Source: UBA8886 sp963578705
Lineage (GTDB): Archaea > Thermoplasmatota > Poseidoniia > MGIII > CG-Epi1
NCBI GenBank assembly: GCA_963578705.1
Contig: CAUZDT010000009.1
Location: 1 to 29,277 of the forward strand
Reading direction: 5' to 3'
DNA: 29,277 bases
Shown: positions 7,577-14,121 of the stretch, in pieces
How the letters are laid out: each line of letters opens with the position of its first letter
Numbering within the stretch: position 1 is the stretch's first letter
Position numbers and translations under genes: made by a program
The notes under the pieces: generated by a model
What the model was told of the DNA's origin: nothing
What the model saw: only the letters and a program-made list of their open reading frames with translations
Databases searched by the model: none

Positions 7577-8734
7577 CTACGCGCCTCCGTGGCCGGAGGC
7601 CGCACATTCATTCTTGCCGAGGTCCATCACGTTCTGCTCCTTGGGGTCGGGCGTGAGCCGGCCGGCGTTTACCAGGCGAATCTGGTCGTAAATCTCTGGC
7701 TGATCACGGATGTTTGCCTTGATGTACTCGACAAACTCCGTCTCATCCTCGATGCCATAAATGGCTTCGTTGAGGGCCTTGACCGTGCCAAAATCGTTGA
7801 CGATTCGCAGTTGCTCATCGGCTTCCCGCTCCCAGTCGGTGAAGTGGGCGGGCAGCACCAGCAACGTGTCCGGCAGGACCGTGATGCGTTCCTTGAGGGT
7901 TGTATAGAGGGTCCTGGCCCATTCGACGACTCTCTTGCCGAGGTCGGGCCGTCCGATGCTGACGATAAACACAGTGTCCCCGGAGAGCATGTATTTCTCA
8001 TCGATAATATATGTGGTTGAGCCGGGCGTGTGCCCGGGCGAATGGGTGCAGAGCACCCTCGGGCCGCCCGCCTTCGCGAATTCGAAGATTTCGCCATCGG
8101 CGAGGGCGCGATAATCGTGGAGGCTGGCGCCATAATCGCTTTCGTGGGCGACAAAGGTCGCTCCGGTTTCCTCGGCGAGGGCGGGGCTGCCGGAGATGTA
8201 GTCCGCCTGCAGGTGCGTCTCGAAGGTATGCGTGACCTTCGCACCGCGAGAAGCGGCGAACTCGACCAGGAATTTTGTCGCGCGCGAGGGGTCGAAGATG
8301 AACATCTCCTCCTCGTACACGATGCCGTAGCCGCATGAGGCCTTGGCGGGGCGGTTGAACTGCCAGATCTCGTACGCCTCATCCTCGTTGTTGATGCGGC
8401 GCGGAATCAGGACATTGCCCCAGGTGGTGATGCCTCCCTCGAGCCAGGCGACATCCTTGCGGCCGCAGCCGTCGAGTATGTCTGCGACGAACTGGGAGGA
8501 GCTCTCCTTGGCGCAGACGATGCGCACGGGCTTGCCCTCCGGAACCCTCGCGGCGGTCGCCCCGGGTTCATCGATGAAGTCGAAGTAGGGGATGTTGAGC
8601 ATCGTAAATTCGCTCGGCCCCTCAATCATGAAGCGTTCGAAGTCCAGTTCGTTCCGGACATCGAGCAGTATGAAGTCCTCAGCATTCTCGATAAGTCCGA
8701 ACAGGTTGGTTGCTGAGTAGGTGGAGACTGCTAT
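7577..8734 (-). CDS. Rhodanese-metallo-beta-lactamase fusion, probable persulfide dioxygenase
   Basis: N-terminal rhodanese domain (about residues 1-110; LLDVRNELDF near 23-32, active-site loop CAKESSS with C74) followed by an MBL domain of the ETHE1 type. The mononuclear-iron ligands seen in human ETHE1 are all present: H174 in ETHLQADY, H235 in SPGHTPGS and D253 in SGDTVF; GRPDLG follows. Second-metal-site residues are altered (HLQADY instead of HxHADH), which suits a one-iron persulfide dioxygenase rather than a dizinc hydrolase. Likely reaction: persulfide + O2 to sulfite + thiol in the cytoplasm. Start: the only in-frame ATG near the 5' end is at 8629, which would cut the rhodanese domain in half. 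Coding-like sequence continues up to an ATA at 8734, which is preceded by a strong Shine-Dalgarno, GAGGTGAT (8739-8746). I therefore give the long form of 385 residues, start uncertain. First gene of the operon supplying sulfite to the molybdoenzyme (inference). Confidence 0.82.
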   Translation of the reverse strand: MAVSTYSATNLFGLIENAEDFILLDVRNELDFERFMIEGPSEFTMLNIPYFDFIDEPGATAARVPEGKPVRIVCAKESSSQFVADILDGCGRKDVAWLEGGITTWGNVLIPRRINNEDEAYEIWQFNRPAKASCGYGIVYEEEMFIFDPSRATKFLVEFAASRGAKVTHTFETHLQADYISGSPALAEETGATFVAHESDYGASLHDYRALADGEIFEFAKAGGPRVLCTHSPGHTPGSTTYIIDEKYMLSGDTVFIVSIGRPDLGKRVVEWARTLYTTLKERITVLPDTLLVLPAHFTDWEREADEQLRIVNDFGTVKALNEAIYGIEDETEFVEYIKANIRDQPEIYDQIRLVNAGRLTPDPKEQNVMDLGKNECAASGHGGA

Positions 8735-8738
8735 GAAA

Positions 8739-8746
8739 TCACCTCA
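8739..8746 (-). promoter_or_regulatory. Shine-Dalgarno of rhodanese/MBL gene
   Basis: Minus-strand GAGGTGAT is an eight-base match to the archaeal 16S 3' end. It lies 4 nt before an in-frame ATA codon (8734-8732), which is why ATA is proposed as the start. A box CCTTAATAC (8780-8788, minus) would start the transcript near 8757 and leave a short leader carrying this site. Confidence 0.6.
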
Positions 8747-8779
8747 GATAAATAGCTGGATGTCGGCAGGTCCCTTGCC

Positions 8780-8788
8780 GTATTAAGG
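8780..8788 (-). promoter_or_regulatory. Putative TATA box of the sulfur operon
   Basis: Minus-strand CCTTAATAC, about 50 nt before the proposed start codon; the predicted transcript start near 8757 precedes the Shine-Dalgarno. Confidence 0.4.
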
Positions 8789-8883
8789 ATGACGTAACCG
8801 GCCGGGGTCTCCGGGTGCTTTCCCCGTTGCGGGGGGCGCCCGCCACCGCCGCTCGCGTCGCGCTGCCGGGCAACGCCGCCACG

Positions 8884-8927
8884 GCCCCCCTTCCCGAAGC
8901 CTTTAAGCAAGGGGTGAAAAGGGGGGC
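8884..8927. repeat. Inverted repeat around the tRNA promoter
   Basis: GCCCCCCTT (8884-8892) is a perfect inverted repeat of AAGGGGGGC (8919-8927), with a 26-base loop that holds the TATA box of the tRNA-Asn gene. Possibly coincidental or a terminator of the opposite side. Confidence 0.5.
8900..8907 (+). promoter_or_regulatory. TATA box for the tRNA pair
   Basis: CCTTTAAG, centred about 30 nt before the 5' base of tRNA-Asn, consistent with transcription starting a few bases before 8934. Confidence 0.6.
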
Positions 8928-8933
8928 GATGGT

Positions 8934-9010
8934 GCCGTCGTAGCTCAGTTGGCCAGAGCACCCGGCTGTTAACCGGGCGGTCAGCGGTTCGAATCCGCTC
9001 GACGGCGCCA
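8934..9010 (+). tRNA. tRNA-Asn (GUU)
   Basis: Acceptor GCCGTCG (8934-8940) pairs perfectly with CGACGGC (9000-9006). The discriminator is G9007 and CCA is encoded at 9008-9010. The anticodon arm is CCCGG-CTGTTAA-CCGGG, giving anticodon GUU (8968-8970). The T arm carries GGTTCGAATCC. No intron. Nine bases separate it from the next tRNA, so the two are probably co-transcribed. Confidence 0.96.
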
Positions 9011-9019
9011 CGCACGCAC

Positions 9020-9097
9020 GGGCCCGTAGCTTAGTCCGGTTAGAGCGCTCGGCTCATAACCGAGTGGTCGCCAGTTCGAATCTGGTCGGGCCCACCA
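9020..9097 (+). tRNA. tRNA with CAU anticodon, probably Ile2 (else elongator Met)
   Basis: Acceptor GGGCCCG (9020-9026) pairs with CGGGCCC (9087-9093). The discriminator is A9094 and CCA is encoded at 9095-9097. The anticodon arm is CTCGG-CTCATAA-CCGAG, anticodon CAU. It lacks the GGG/CCC anticodon stem of initiator tRNA-Met. The acceptor stem resembles archaeal isoleucine tRNAs more than elongator Met (usually GCC-type), so I lean to Ile2, where C34 would become agmatidine to read AUA. No intron. Confidence 0.93.
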
Positions 9098-9136
9098 TTT
9101 ACCTGCGATGCCGGCGGAGGCGGCTAATGACGGTAC

Positions 9137-10351
9137 CTATTCGGTATAGGCGGATTCACCGTGAAGAGACTCGTCCAAATTCCGCTCGGTCTCCTCGGTA
9201 ACCCTGACGGGAGTGAGGTTGTCGATTCCCCAGAGCATGCCATAGGTGAAGGCGAAGGCCCAGATACAGGCCAGGACCAATGCACTCACCTGTGCCATGA
9301 AGAAATCCGTACTTCCTGAAATGAGGAGGCCGTCCGCCCCGGCAGGGTTGACTTTCGTGGAGGCCAGAACACCCAACATTACAATTCCCAGGGCACCTCC
9401 GACGCCGTGAACACCCCATACATCGAGCGCATCGTCCAGTTCATACTTCTTTCGCAGAACCACGGCGAAGTAACATACCCCGCCAGCTGCCACTCCGATA
9501 ATCATGGCGCTCTGGGGGCTGACAAAGCCGGCCGCAGGGGTTATGGTGGCCAATCCCGCAATCATGCCGATGAGCATCTCCACGAACGACGGTTTCCCGT
9601 CATAGTGCCAGGCCAGGAGCAGCCAGGTTATGGCCGCGAATGCAGCCGCTATCTGTGTGTTGATGAAGGCGACCGCGGTGATTTCGTCCACGGCCAGCTC
9701 GCTGCCGGCGTTGAAACCGAACCAGCCGAACCAGAGCAGCGCTGCTCCCAGGGCGACGAAGGGAACGTTATGGGCACCAGAGTCCTGCACATTCCTTTTC
9801 CCAACGTAAAGAACGCTGGCCAGGGCGGCCATACCTGCTAGAGCGTGGACCACGATACCGCCGGCGAAATCGAGTGCTCCCCATTCGGACAACATACCTC
9901 CACCCCAGATCATGTGGACGAAGGGGAAGTAAACCAGGAGTTGCCAGGCCACCAGGAAAATCAGGTAGGCCTTGAAGGTGATCCGGTTGGCAAAGGCTCC
10001 GGTGATAAGGGCCGGTGTGATGATGGCGAACATCATCTGATAGACGACGAACAACAGTACCGGAATGGTGCCGTCTTCACCTGTGAAAAGGTCAGTCGGT
10101 TCGATGCCCCTCAGAAGGGCATTGTCTAGGTTCCCGATGATTCCCCCAGTATCGCCGCTGAAGCACAGGGAATATCCCACCGTGACCCAGAGGATTGTCG
10201 TGACGCCCATTGACACATAGGACTGCATCATTATGGTCAGGACGTTTTTCTTGCTCACCAGGCCGCCATAGAAGAAAGCCAGCCCGGGAGTCATAATCAT
10301 GACCAGGGCGGTAGCTACGAGCATGAAGCCCGTATCGCCGGTATCTAACAT
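9137..10351 (-). CDS. amt: Ammonium transporter (Amt/MEP/Rh family)
   Basis: A 404-residue, 11-TM channel for ammonium uptake across the cytoplasmic membrane. Conserved pore features are present: twin histidines H169 (AGGIVVHALAGM) and H315 (VWGVHGVGGALG), D161 of the recruitment site, the F108 gate region (MMFAIITPALITGAFA) and WFGWFGFNAGSE (F212). The N-terminus starts directly with the first helix and no long signal peptide is seen. ATG at 10351 is supported by an AT-rich TATA element (10371-10387) centred about 25 nt upstream, so the mRNA is probably leaderless. No glnK-type PII gene adjoins it, unlike many amt loci. It is convergent with the tRNA pair. Its promoter abuts the remnant of a duplicated kinase end. 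Confidence 0.96.
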   Translation of the reverse strand: MLDTGDTGFMLVATALVMIMTPGLAFFYGGLVSKKNVLTIMMQSYVSMGVTTILWVTVGYSLCFSGDTGGIIGNLDNALLRGIEPTDLFTGEDGTIPVLLFVVYQMMFAIITPALITGAFANRITFKAYLIFLVAWQLLVYFPFVHMIWGGGMLSEWGALDFAGGIVVHALAGMAALASVLYVGKRNVQDSGAHNVPFVALGAALLWFGWFGFNAGSELAVDEITAVAFINTQIAAAFAAITWLLLAWHYDGKPSFVEMLIGMIAGLATITPAAGFVSPQSAMIIGVAAGGVCYFAVVLRKKYELDDALDVWGVHGVGGALGIVMLGVLASTKVNPAGADGLLISGSTDFFMAQVSALVLACIWAFAFTYGMLWGIDNLTPVRVTEETERNLDESLHGESAYTE

Positions 10352-10370
10352 GGTCCGTGCAGTGAAGTGA

Positions 10371-10381
10371 TATATTTAATT
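10371..10381 (-). promoter_or_regulatory. TATA box of amt
   Basis: Within the AT-only run 10371-10384; minus strand ATTAAATATA, centred about 25 nt before the ATG at 10351. Confidence 0.65.
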
Positions 10382-10390
10382 ATATGGTAC

Positions 10391-10462
10391 CGCCGCCGCG
10401 CTGCTTCCTTGGCGGTGAGCGCCAGCAGCGCGGTCGTGCCGAGCCCCTCGACGGTCGCCGAC
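10391..10462 (-). pseudogene. Remnant copy of the 3' end of a PfkB kinase gene
   Basis: 72 bases match 12638-12709, inside the 3' end of the intact kinase gene, in the same orientation, at 63 of 72 positions; the 24 bases from 10439 to 10462 are identical. Translated on the minus strand it gives EGLGTTALLALTAKEAARRR against EGLGMTALLALTAEEAARRR in the kinase. There is no start codon or catalytic domain. The frame runs on into the amt promoter. It begins 6 bp after the stop codon of the metzincin gene. Either a duplicated target or attachment sequence from insertion of the metzincin, or the relic of a second kinase. Confidence 0.85.
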
Positions 10463-10468
10463 TCCCGT

Positions 10469-12592
10469 TCAAGCGGCCTCGACTGTGAGCACCATAGTGT
10501 CGGTGCTGCTTTCGGCGCCATCGTTCACCAGCAGCTGGATGAGGTAGGTACCCGGCTCGCTCGGTGCCGCTACCGTGGCCACCCAGTCTCCAGCGCTCGA
10601 GATGACGAGGCCGTCAGGCGACGACCAGGTGTAGCGCATCGAGATGAGCGGATATTCATCAGGGTCGTAGCTACCCGTGCCGTCGAGGGTGACAGTCTCA
10701 CCCGGAGCGGCGGTAATGTCCGGCCCAGCGTCAGCCACCGGGGGTACGTTCTCCGTGTCAGCGGTGTCGGCGGAGCCGGTCATAGTAGCGGTGTACTCCC
10801 CATCGGAAACGGTCAGGGTGATGGTGTAATTCCCTTCTTCAGCATACGCGTGCAATGGCCGGGCGAAGCTGGAACTGTTTCCGTCACCAAAATCCCAGGC
10901 ATAGGTGAGCAATTCCTGGTCCCTGAGAACAGACCTGAACTCGAACATGCCTGCCTCCATCGAGGTGGGCAGCAGCGCCTCAATCTCGGGCGCCTCATTC
11001 ACGTAACCCCACACGTCGACCCAGCCAGTGGCCTCCCCGCCCCGCATGTCTGAGACCAGCACGAAAACCCGCCTTCCCTCGTTGTTCGGGAAGGTGTGCT
11101 CCAGCGGCGTTCCAGTACCGATGCGCCCGGGAGCGTGAAGCTGGTTGATTCCGGTCTCGAAATTCCAGAAGATGGCGAGATTGTCGCCGTCGGCATCCTC
11201 TGCAACCACGTTGAACATGAAACCGGCGTCCCCCGGCATGGCCTCGGCCACGGAGATGCTGGGGGGTGAGTTGGCGGATTGATTTCCCAGCACGATGCGG
11301 ACGGTCGTCTCGTTGTCGGTAACGTCCAGCGCGGTGATGTGGATGCCAGCCTCATGGTCGCTGTAGGTGCGCCCCTGCAGCAGCTGGAAATCACCGCTGC
11401 TGGTCGTCGGCGTTTCAGGAGTCGCATCCTGCGCGCTGGCGATCCACTTGTGGTAGCCATACTGGTCCGAGGGTCGGACGTGGTTGATGATGACTCCGTT
11501 GAGGGGCTCGCTTGACCTGTTCTCCTGTCCCGGCTTGCTGGTATTGCCATCGGAGTTCTGCTGAGGTGCCTGCACCTCCCTGGCCTCGAAGAAGTAGAAG
11601 TGTTCGCTGCTGATGACCTCTCCGTTCTTCACTTCCTCAACCATCCCTTTCGATATGCGAAGTGCGCGTGGTTCGTCGCTTTCGAGCGTCCGCAGGGTGT
11701 ACACTCCGCTATCGGTGATTAATTCCACCTGCTCATCGTCCAGCCAGCCCAGTTGATGCTTGTAGGCGGCGCCGAAGTGGCGCCAGCCCGGTGATGACCC
11801 CATCGTGTCGTACTGGTTTCCGTACTGGTCCACCTCGCCGTTGAGGCTGCCATCGAACATGGCGTGTGAGAGGCCGAAGCTGTGGCCCAGTTCGTGACTC
11901 ATCGTTCTGCGGGTGCCGGTGGTGTTGGCGAAGCGCTTGACGTCGCAACGAGAGGCGAGAATCTCGATGGTCTCCTCATCGGTAGGGACATTGTAGAAGT
12001 GAACACCTTGAGTAGAGCTGCTGCGGGCGGTGTAATCCTGCAGGCCGACGACCATCCGGTCGTACTGCGTGATGTCATAGCCGTCCGCGACCACTGCCTG
12101 ATAGACGCTCTGTCTGCCATGGGCAGCCTCATCGAGGGCGTACCAACCAGCGACTGTCCAATTGAACCAGACCCTGCCGTCCGAGACCTCCTCGTACCAG
12201 GCTCCGACATCCGTGGTGATGGATTCGACCTCCTCCGCAGTCAGGTTGGGCGCCGAGTCGGTCGGATGGACGAGAATCAGCAACAGCCTGTTCTCCCCCT
12301 CCCACAGGTCGATGGTCGCTCGAGCCTGCTCCTCGAGCTCAGTTTCGTTACCCCCGGGAGGGTCCGGGTCTTCGTGCTCCTCCGGTTCGGGGGTCGCCTC
12401 GTACTCGCAGGAACCGTCGTTCATATCAGCCGTCGAGTCATAGTTCAGGGCGGTCGGGTCGGTGCAGCCAGATAGCACCTCCCCCATTTCGTCGACGGGA
12501 GTTGCATCATCGTCGTTGCCGGTTCCCCACAGCAGCAGCACCGCCAGCGCTGCCAGACCGACGAGCAGCAGCAGCAACCCCCGTCCCCTCAT
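10469..12592 (-). CDS. Secreted metzincin-type zinc metalloprotease with PKD/Ig-like repeats
   Basis: 707 residues. A signal or anchor helix (about 5-22) is followed by an acidic spacer containing GCTDPTALNYDSTADMNDGS, a short motif common in surface proteins of marine microbes. The catalytic domain has HELGHSFGLSH: zinc ligands H233, H237, H243 and base E234. A Met-turn YDTMG (M264) follows, all diagnostic of metzincins; M11/gametolysin-like is my best guess. C-terminal to about 440 are three beta-sandwich repeats: PPSISVAEA (about 440-525), a PKD domain with YAWDFGDG (about 535-605), and another ending at the C-terminus (VADAGPDI...TVEAA). No C-terminal anchor. Likely role: extracellular protein degradation. 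ATG at 12592 precedes MRGRGLLLLLVGLAAL. The gene sits between two direct-repeat copies of the kinase 3' end, and its codon use looks less GC-extreme than the kinase's, both hinting at later arrival. Confidence 0.88.
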   Translation of the reverse strand: MRGRGLLLLLVGLAALAVLLLWGTGNDDDATPVDEMGEVLSGCTDPTALNYDSTADMNDGSCEYEATPEPEEHEDPDPPGGNETELEEQARATIDLWEGENRLLLILVHPTDSAPNLTAEEVESITTDVGAWYEEVSDGRVWFNWTVAGWYALDEAAHGRQSVYQAVVADGYDITQYDRMVVGLQDYTARSSSTQGVHFYNVPTDEETIEILASRCDVKRFANTTGTRRTMSHELGHSFGLSHAMFDGSLNGEVDQYGNQYDTMGSSPGWRHFGAAYKHQLGWLDDEQVELITDSGVYTLRTLESDEPRALRISKGMVEEVKNGEVISSEHFYFFEAREVQAPQQNSDGNTSKPGQENRSSEPLNGVIINHVRPSDQYGYHKWIASAQDATPETPTTSSGDFQLLQGRTYSDHEAGIHITALDVTDNETTVRIVLGNQSANSPPSISVAEAMPGDAGFMFNVVAEDADGDNLAIFWNFETGINQLHAPGRIGTGTPLEHTFPNNEGRRVFVLVSDMRGGEATGWVDVWGYVNEAPEIEALLPTSMEAGMFEFRSVLRDQELLTYAWDFGDGNSSSFARPLHAYAEEGNYTITLTVSDGEYTATMTGSADTADTENVPPVADAGPDITAAPGETVTLDGTGSYDPDEYPLISMRYTWSSPDGLVISSAGDWVATVAAPSEPGTYLIQLLVNDGAESSTDTMVLTVEAA

Positions 12593-12621
12593 TGCAGTCG
12601 CAACGCCGCCCGGCTTTAGCG

Positions 12622-13500
12622 CTATCCCAGCGCCGCCCGCCGCCGCGCTGCCTCTTCCGCCGTCAGCGCCAGCAGCGCAGTCATCCCGAGCCCCTCGACG
12701 GTCGCCGACGCGAGCGCAGAGCCGTGGTGCAGCGCCTCGACCAAATCCCGGGCATTGAGCGTGCGCTCTGCCAGCCAGCCGCACGCGGCGCCGGCGAAGG
12801 TATCGCCGGCGCCGGTTGGGTCGATGAACTGCGCGGCGGGGTGCGCCGGAATGGGGGCAGTCCCGTCGGCGTGGAACAGCGTCGCCCCCTCCGCGCCGCG
12901 CTTGATGACGACGAACTTCGGCCCCGCACTGAGCAGCGCCGCGCCCGCCGCGTCGAGCGAAGCGGCGCCGGTGAACGCCAGCGCTTCGGCGTCGTTGAGG
13001 AACAGCAGGTCGGTCTGCGCAATGACCTGTTCGAGCGCGGCACGCTGAATCTCAATCCAGAGGTTCATCGAGTCGGCAGCGACCCAGCCCGCTTGCACCT
13101 GCTCGAGGAGGCGCAGCTGGATGGAGGGGTCGTTGTTGCAGAGCAGCAGCCCCGTCGGCTGGCGCCACTCCGCGGGAACGCCCCAGTTGAACGCTTCCAG
13201 GATTTCGACGCGCGTCTGGTGCGTGATGGCCTGCGCCATGTCGCCGCGGTATTCTCCCGACCAGTGGAAGCTGGGCTCGCGCAACCGCGGCACCCCGTCG
13301 AGCGCGATGCCTCGCTCACGCAGCGCCTCCAGTGCCGTTTCGGGAAAGTCGCTGCCGGCGGGGCCGATCAGCCCTGGGCGGGTGAAGAAGCTCGCTGCGA
13401 CCGATGAATAGATGCCGGCGCCGCCCACGATGGCTTCGCCGCTGGCGTGCGGCGTCTTCAGGTCATCGAGCGCCAGGATGCCGCCAACCAGTAGCTTCAA
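12622..13500 (-). CDS. PfkB-family carbohydrate/nucleoside kinase
   Basis: A 292-residue ribokinase-fold kinase that phosphorylates a sugar or nucleoside with ATP. Seen: N-terminal glycine-rich stretch AIVGGAGIYSS (24-33, PfkB signature 1 region), NDAEALAFTG (169-178) and the anion-hole/catalytic motif DPTGAGDTFAGA with D233 as base. Start is TTG at 13500, overlapping the TGA of the upstream phosphoribosyltransferase (TTGA), so the two are translationally coupled. Pairing with a purine phosphoribosyltransferase suggests nucleoside or ribose salvage (inference); the substrate is not readable. The last codons (AALG and stop) lie outside the block duplicated at 10391-10462, so the repeat boundary falls inside the end of this gene. 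Confidence 0.9.
   Translation of the reverse strand: MKLLVGGILALDDLKTPHASGEAIVGGAGIYSSVAASFFTRPGLIGPAGSDFPETALEALRERGIALDGVPRLREPSFHWSGEYRGDMAQAITHQTRVEILEAFNWGVPAEWRQPTGLLLCNNDPSIQLRLLEQVQAGWVAADSMNLWIEIQRAALEQVIAQTDLLFLNDAEALAFTGAASLDAAGAALLSAGPKFVVIKRGAEGATLFHADGTAPIPAHPAAQFIDPTGAGDTFAGAACGWLAERTLNARDLVEALHHGSALASATVEGLGMTALLALTAEEAARRRAALG
12638..12709. repeat. Direct repeat, copy inside the kinase gene
   Basis: Partner of 10391-10462, same orientation, 63 of 72 bases identical. The 2175 bp between the two copies contain essentially only the metzincin gene and the last codons of the kinase. Confidence 0.85.
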
Positions 13501-14054
13501 TCGATGACCACCTTCGCGCCCTCGACGTGCACCTGGAGCAGGATGTCGATAGGTACATCCAGTTCGGCCGAGAGCTCCGCCGGGTCAACCTTGCTGAAGA
13601 CAATCAGCACCCGGTCGATAGTCGCCCCTGCACCGCGCAGCGCGCTGCACATCGCGCGCAATGTCCCGCCGGTCGAGAGCACGTCGTCGACAATCGTCAC
13701 TCGCCGCCCCTCGACCGGCGCGTTGAGGTGCAGCTCGGCACCGCCGTAGCCGGTCTTTTGCGTCACGACCCGCTCTCCCGGCAGGCCATACGCCCGCTTG
13801 CGCAGCGTCGTGTAGGGCAGCCCGGTGCGCAACGTGACGGCGGCCGCTAGCGGCAGCCCGATGGCTTCTGCCGTGACGAGGATTTCGCTTCCCTCTGGCA
13901 CCCGCGCGGCGAGCGCCGCCGCTGCCTCGTCGAGGATAGCGGCCTCGACCAGCGGCACCCCGTCGGAGAGCGGGTGGACGAAGTACTGGTACTCGCCCTT
14001 GGAGACAATCAGTGAGTCGGCCAGCGACGCGCGCAACAGCTTGAGCTCGTCCAT
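13497..14054 (-). CDS. hpt: Purine phosphoribosyltransferase (archaeal HGPRT-like)
   Basis: A 185-residue type I phosphoribosyltransferase converting a purine base plus PRPP to a nucleotide. The PRPP loop VTIVDDVLSTGGT (119-131) has both acidic residues and the T-G-G-T turn. The N-terminal GEYQYFVHPLSDGVPLVE (20-37) is characteristic of the archaeal hypoxanthine/adenine phosphoribosyltransferase-like family. Length matches that family. ATG at 14054 begins MDELKLLRASLADSLI. It is first in a two-gene operon with the PfkB kinase. A TTTAAA element at 14094-14101, about 44 nt upstream, could serve this gene with a short leader and the divergent flippase gene leaderlessly. The base preferred (hypoxanthine/guanine or adenine) is not certain. 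Confidence 0.88.
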   Translation of the reverse strand: MDELKLLRASLADSLIVSKGEYQYFVHPLSDGVPLVEAAILDEAAAALAARVPEGSEILVTAEAIGLPLAAAVTLRTGLPYTTLRKRAYGLPGERVVTQKTGYGGAELHLNAPVEGRRVTIVDDVLSTGGTLRAMCSALRGAGATIDRVLIVFSKVDPAELSAELDVPIDILLQVHVEGAKVVID

Positions 14055-14093
14055 AGCCGCGCCACGCCGTAACCGTATTTGCGTCTGGTGCCG

Positions 14094-14101
14094 CTTTAAA
14101 C
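14094..14101. promoter_or_regulatory. Shared TATA-like element between hpt and flippase genes
   Basis: CTTTAAAC is nearly palindromic. It lies about 24 nt before the GTG at 14122 (+) and about 44 nt before the ATG at 14054 (-). Confidence 0.5.
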
Positions 14102-14121
14102 AGGCATGGCCGTCGCGCAGC

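Noticed and set aside
7577..8629. Rhodanese/MBL gene starting at ATG 8629
   Set aside because: This start removes the rhodanese LLDVRNE strand, while coding-like sequence and a strong Shine-Dalgarno lie further upstream.
9020..9097. Initiator tRNA-Met
   Set aside because: The anticodon stem lacks the GGG/CCC pairs of initiators and the acceptor stem is not initiator-like.
10463..12637. Autonomous mobile element around the metzincin
   Set aside because: No integrase, transposase or terminal inverted repeats between the direct repeats; at most a passive cassette.
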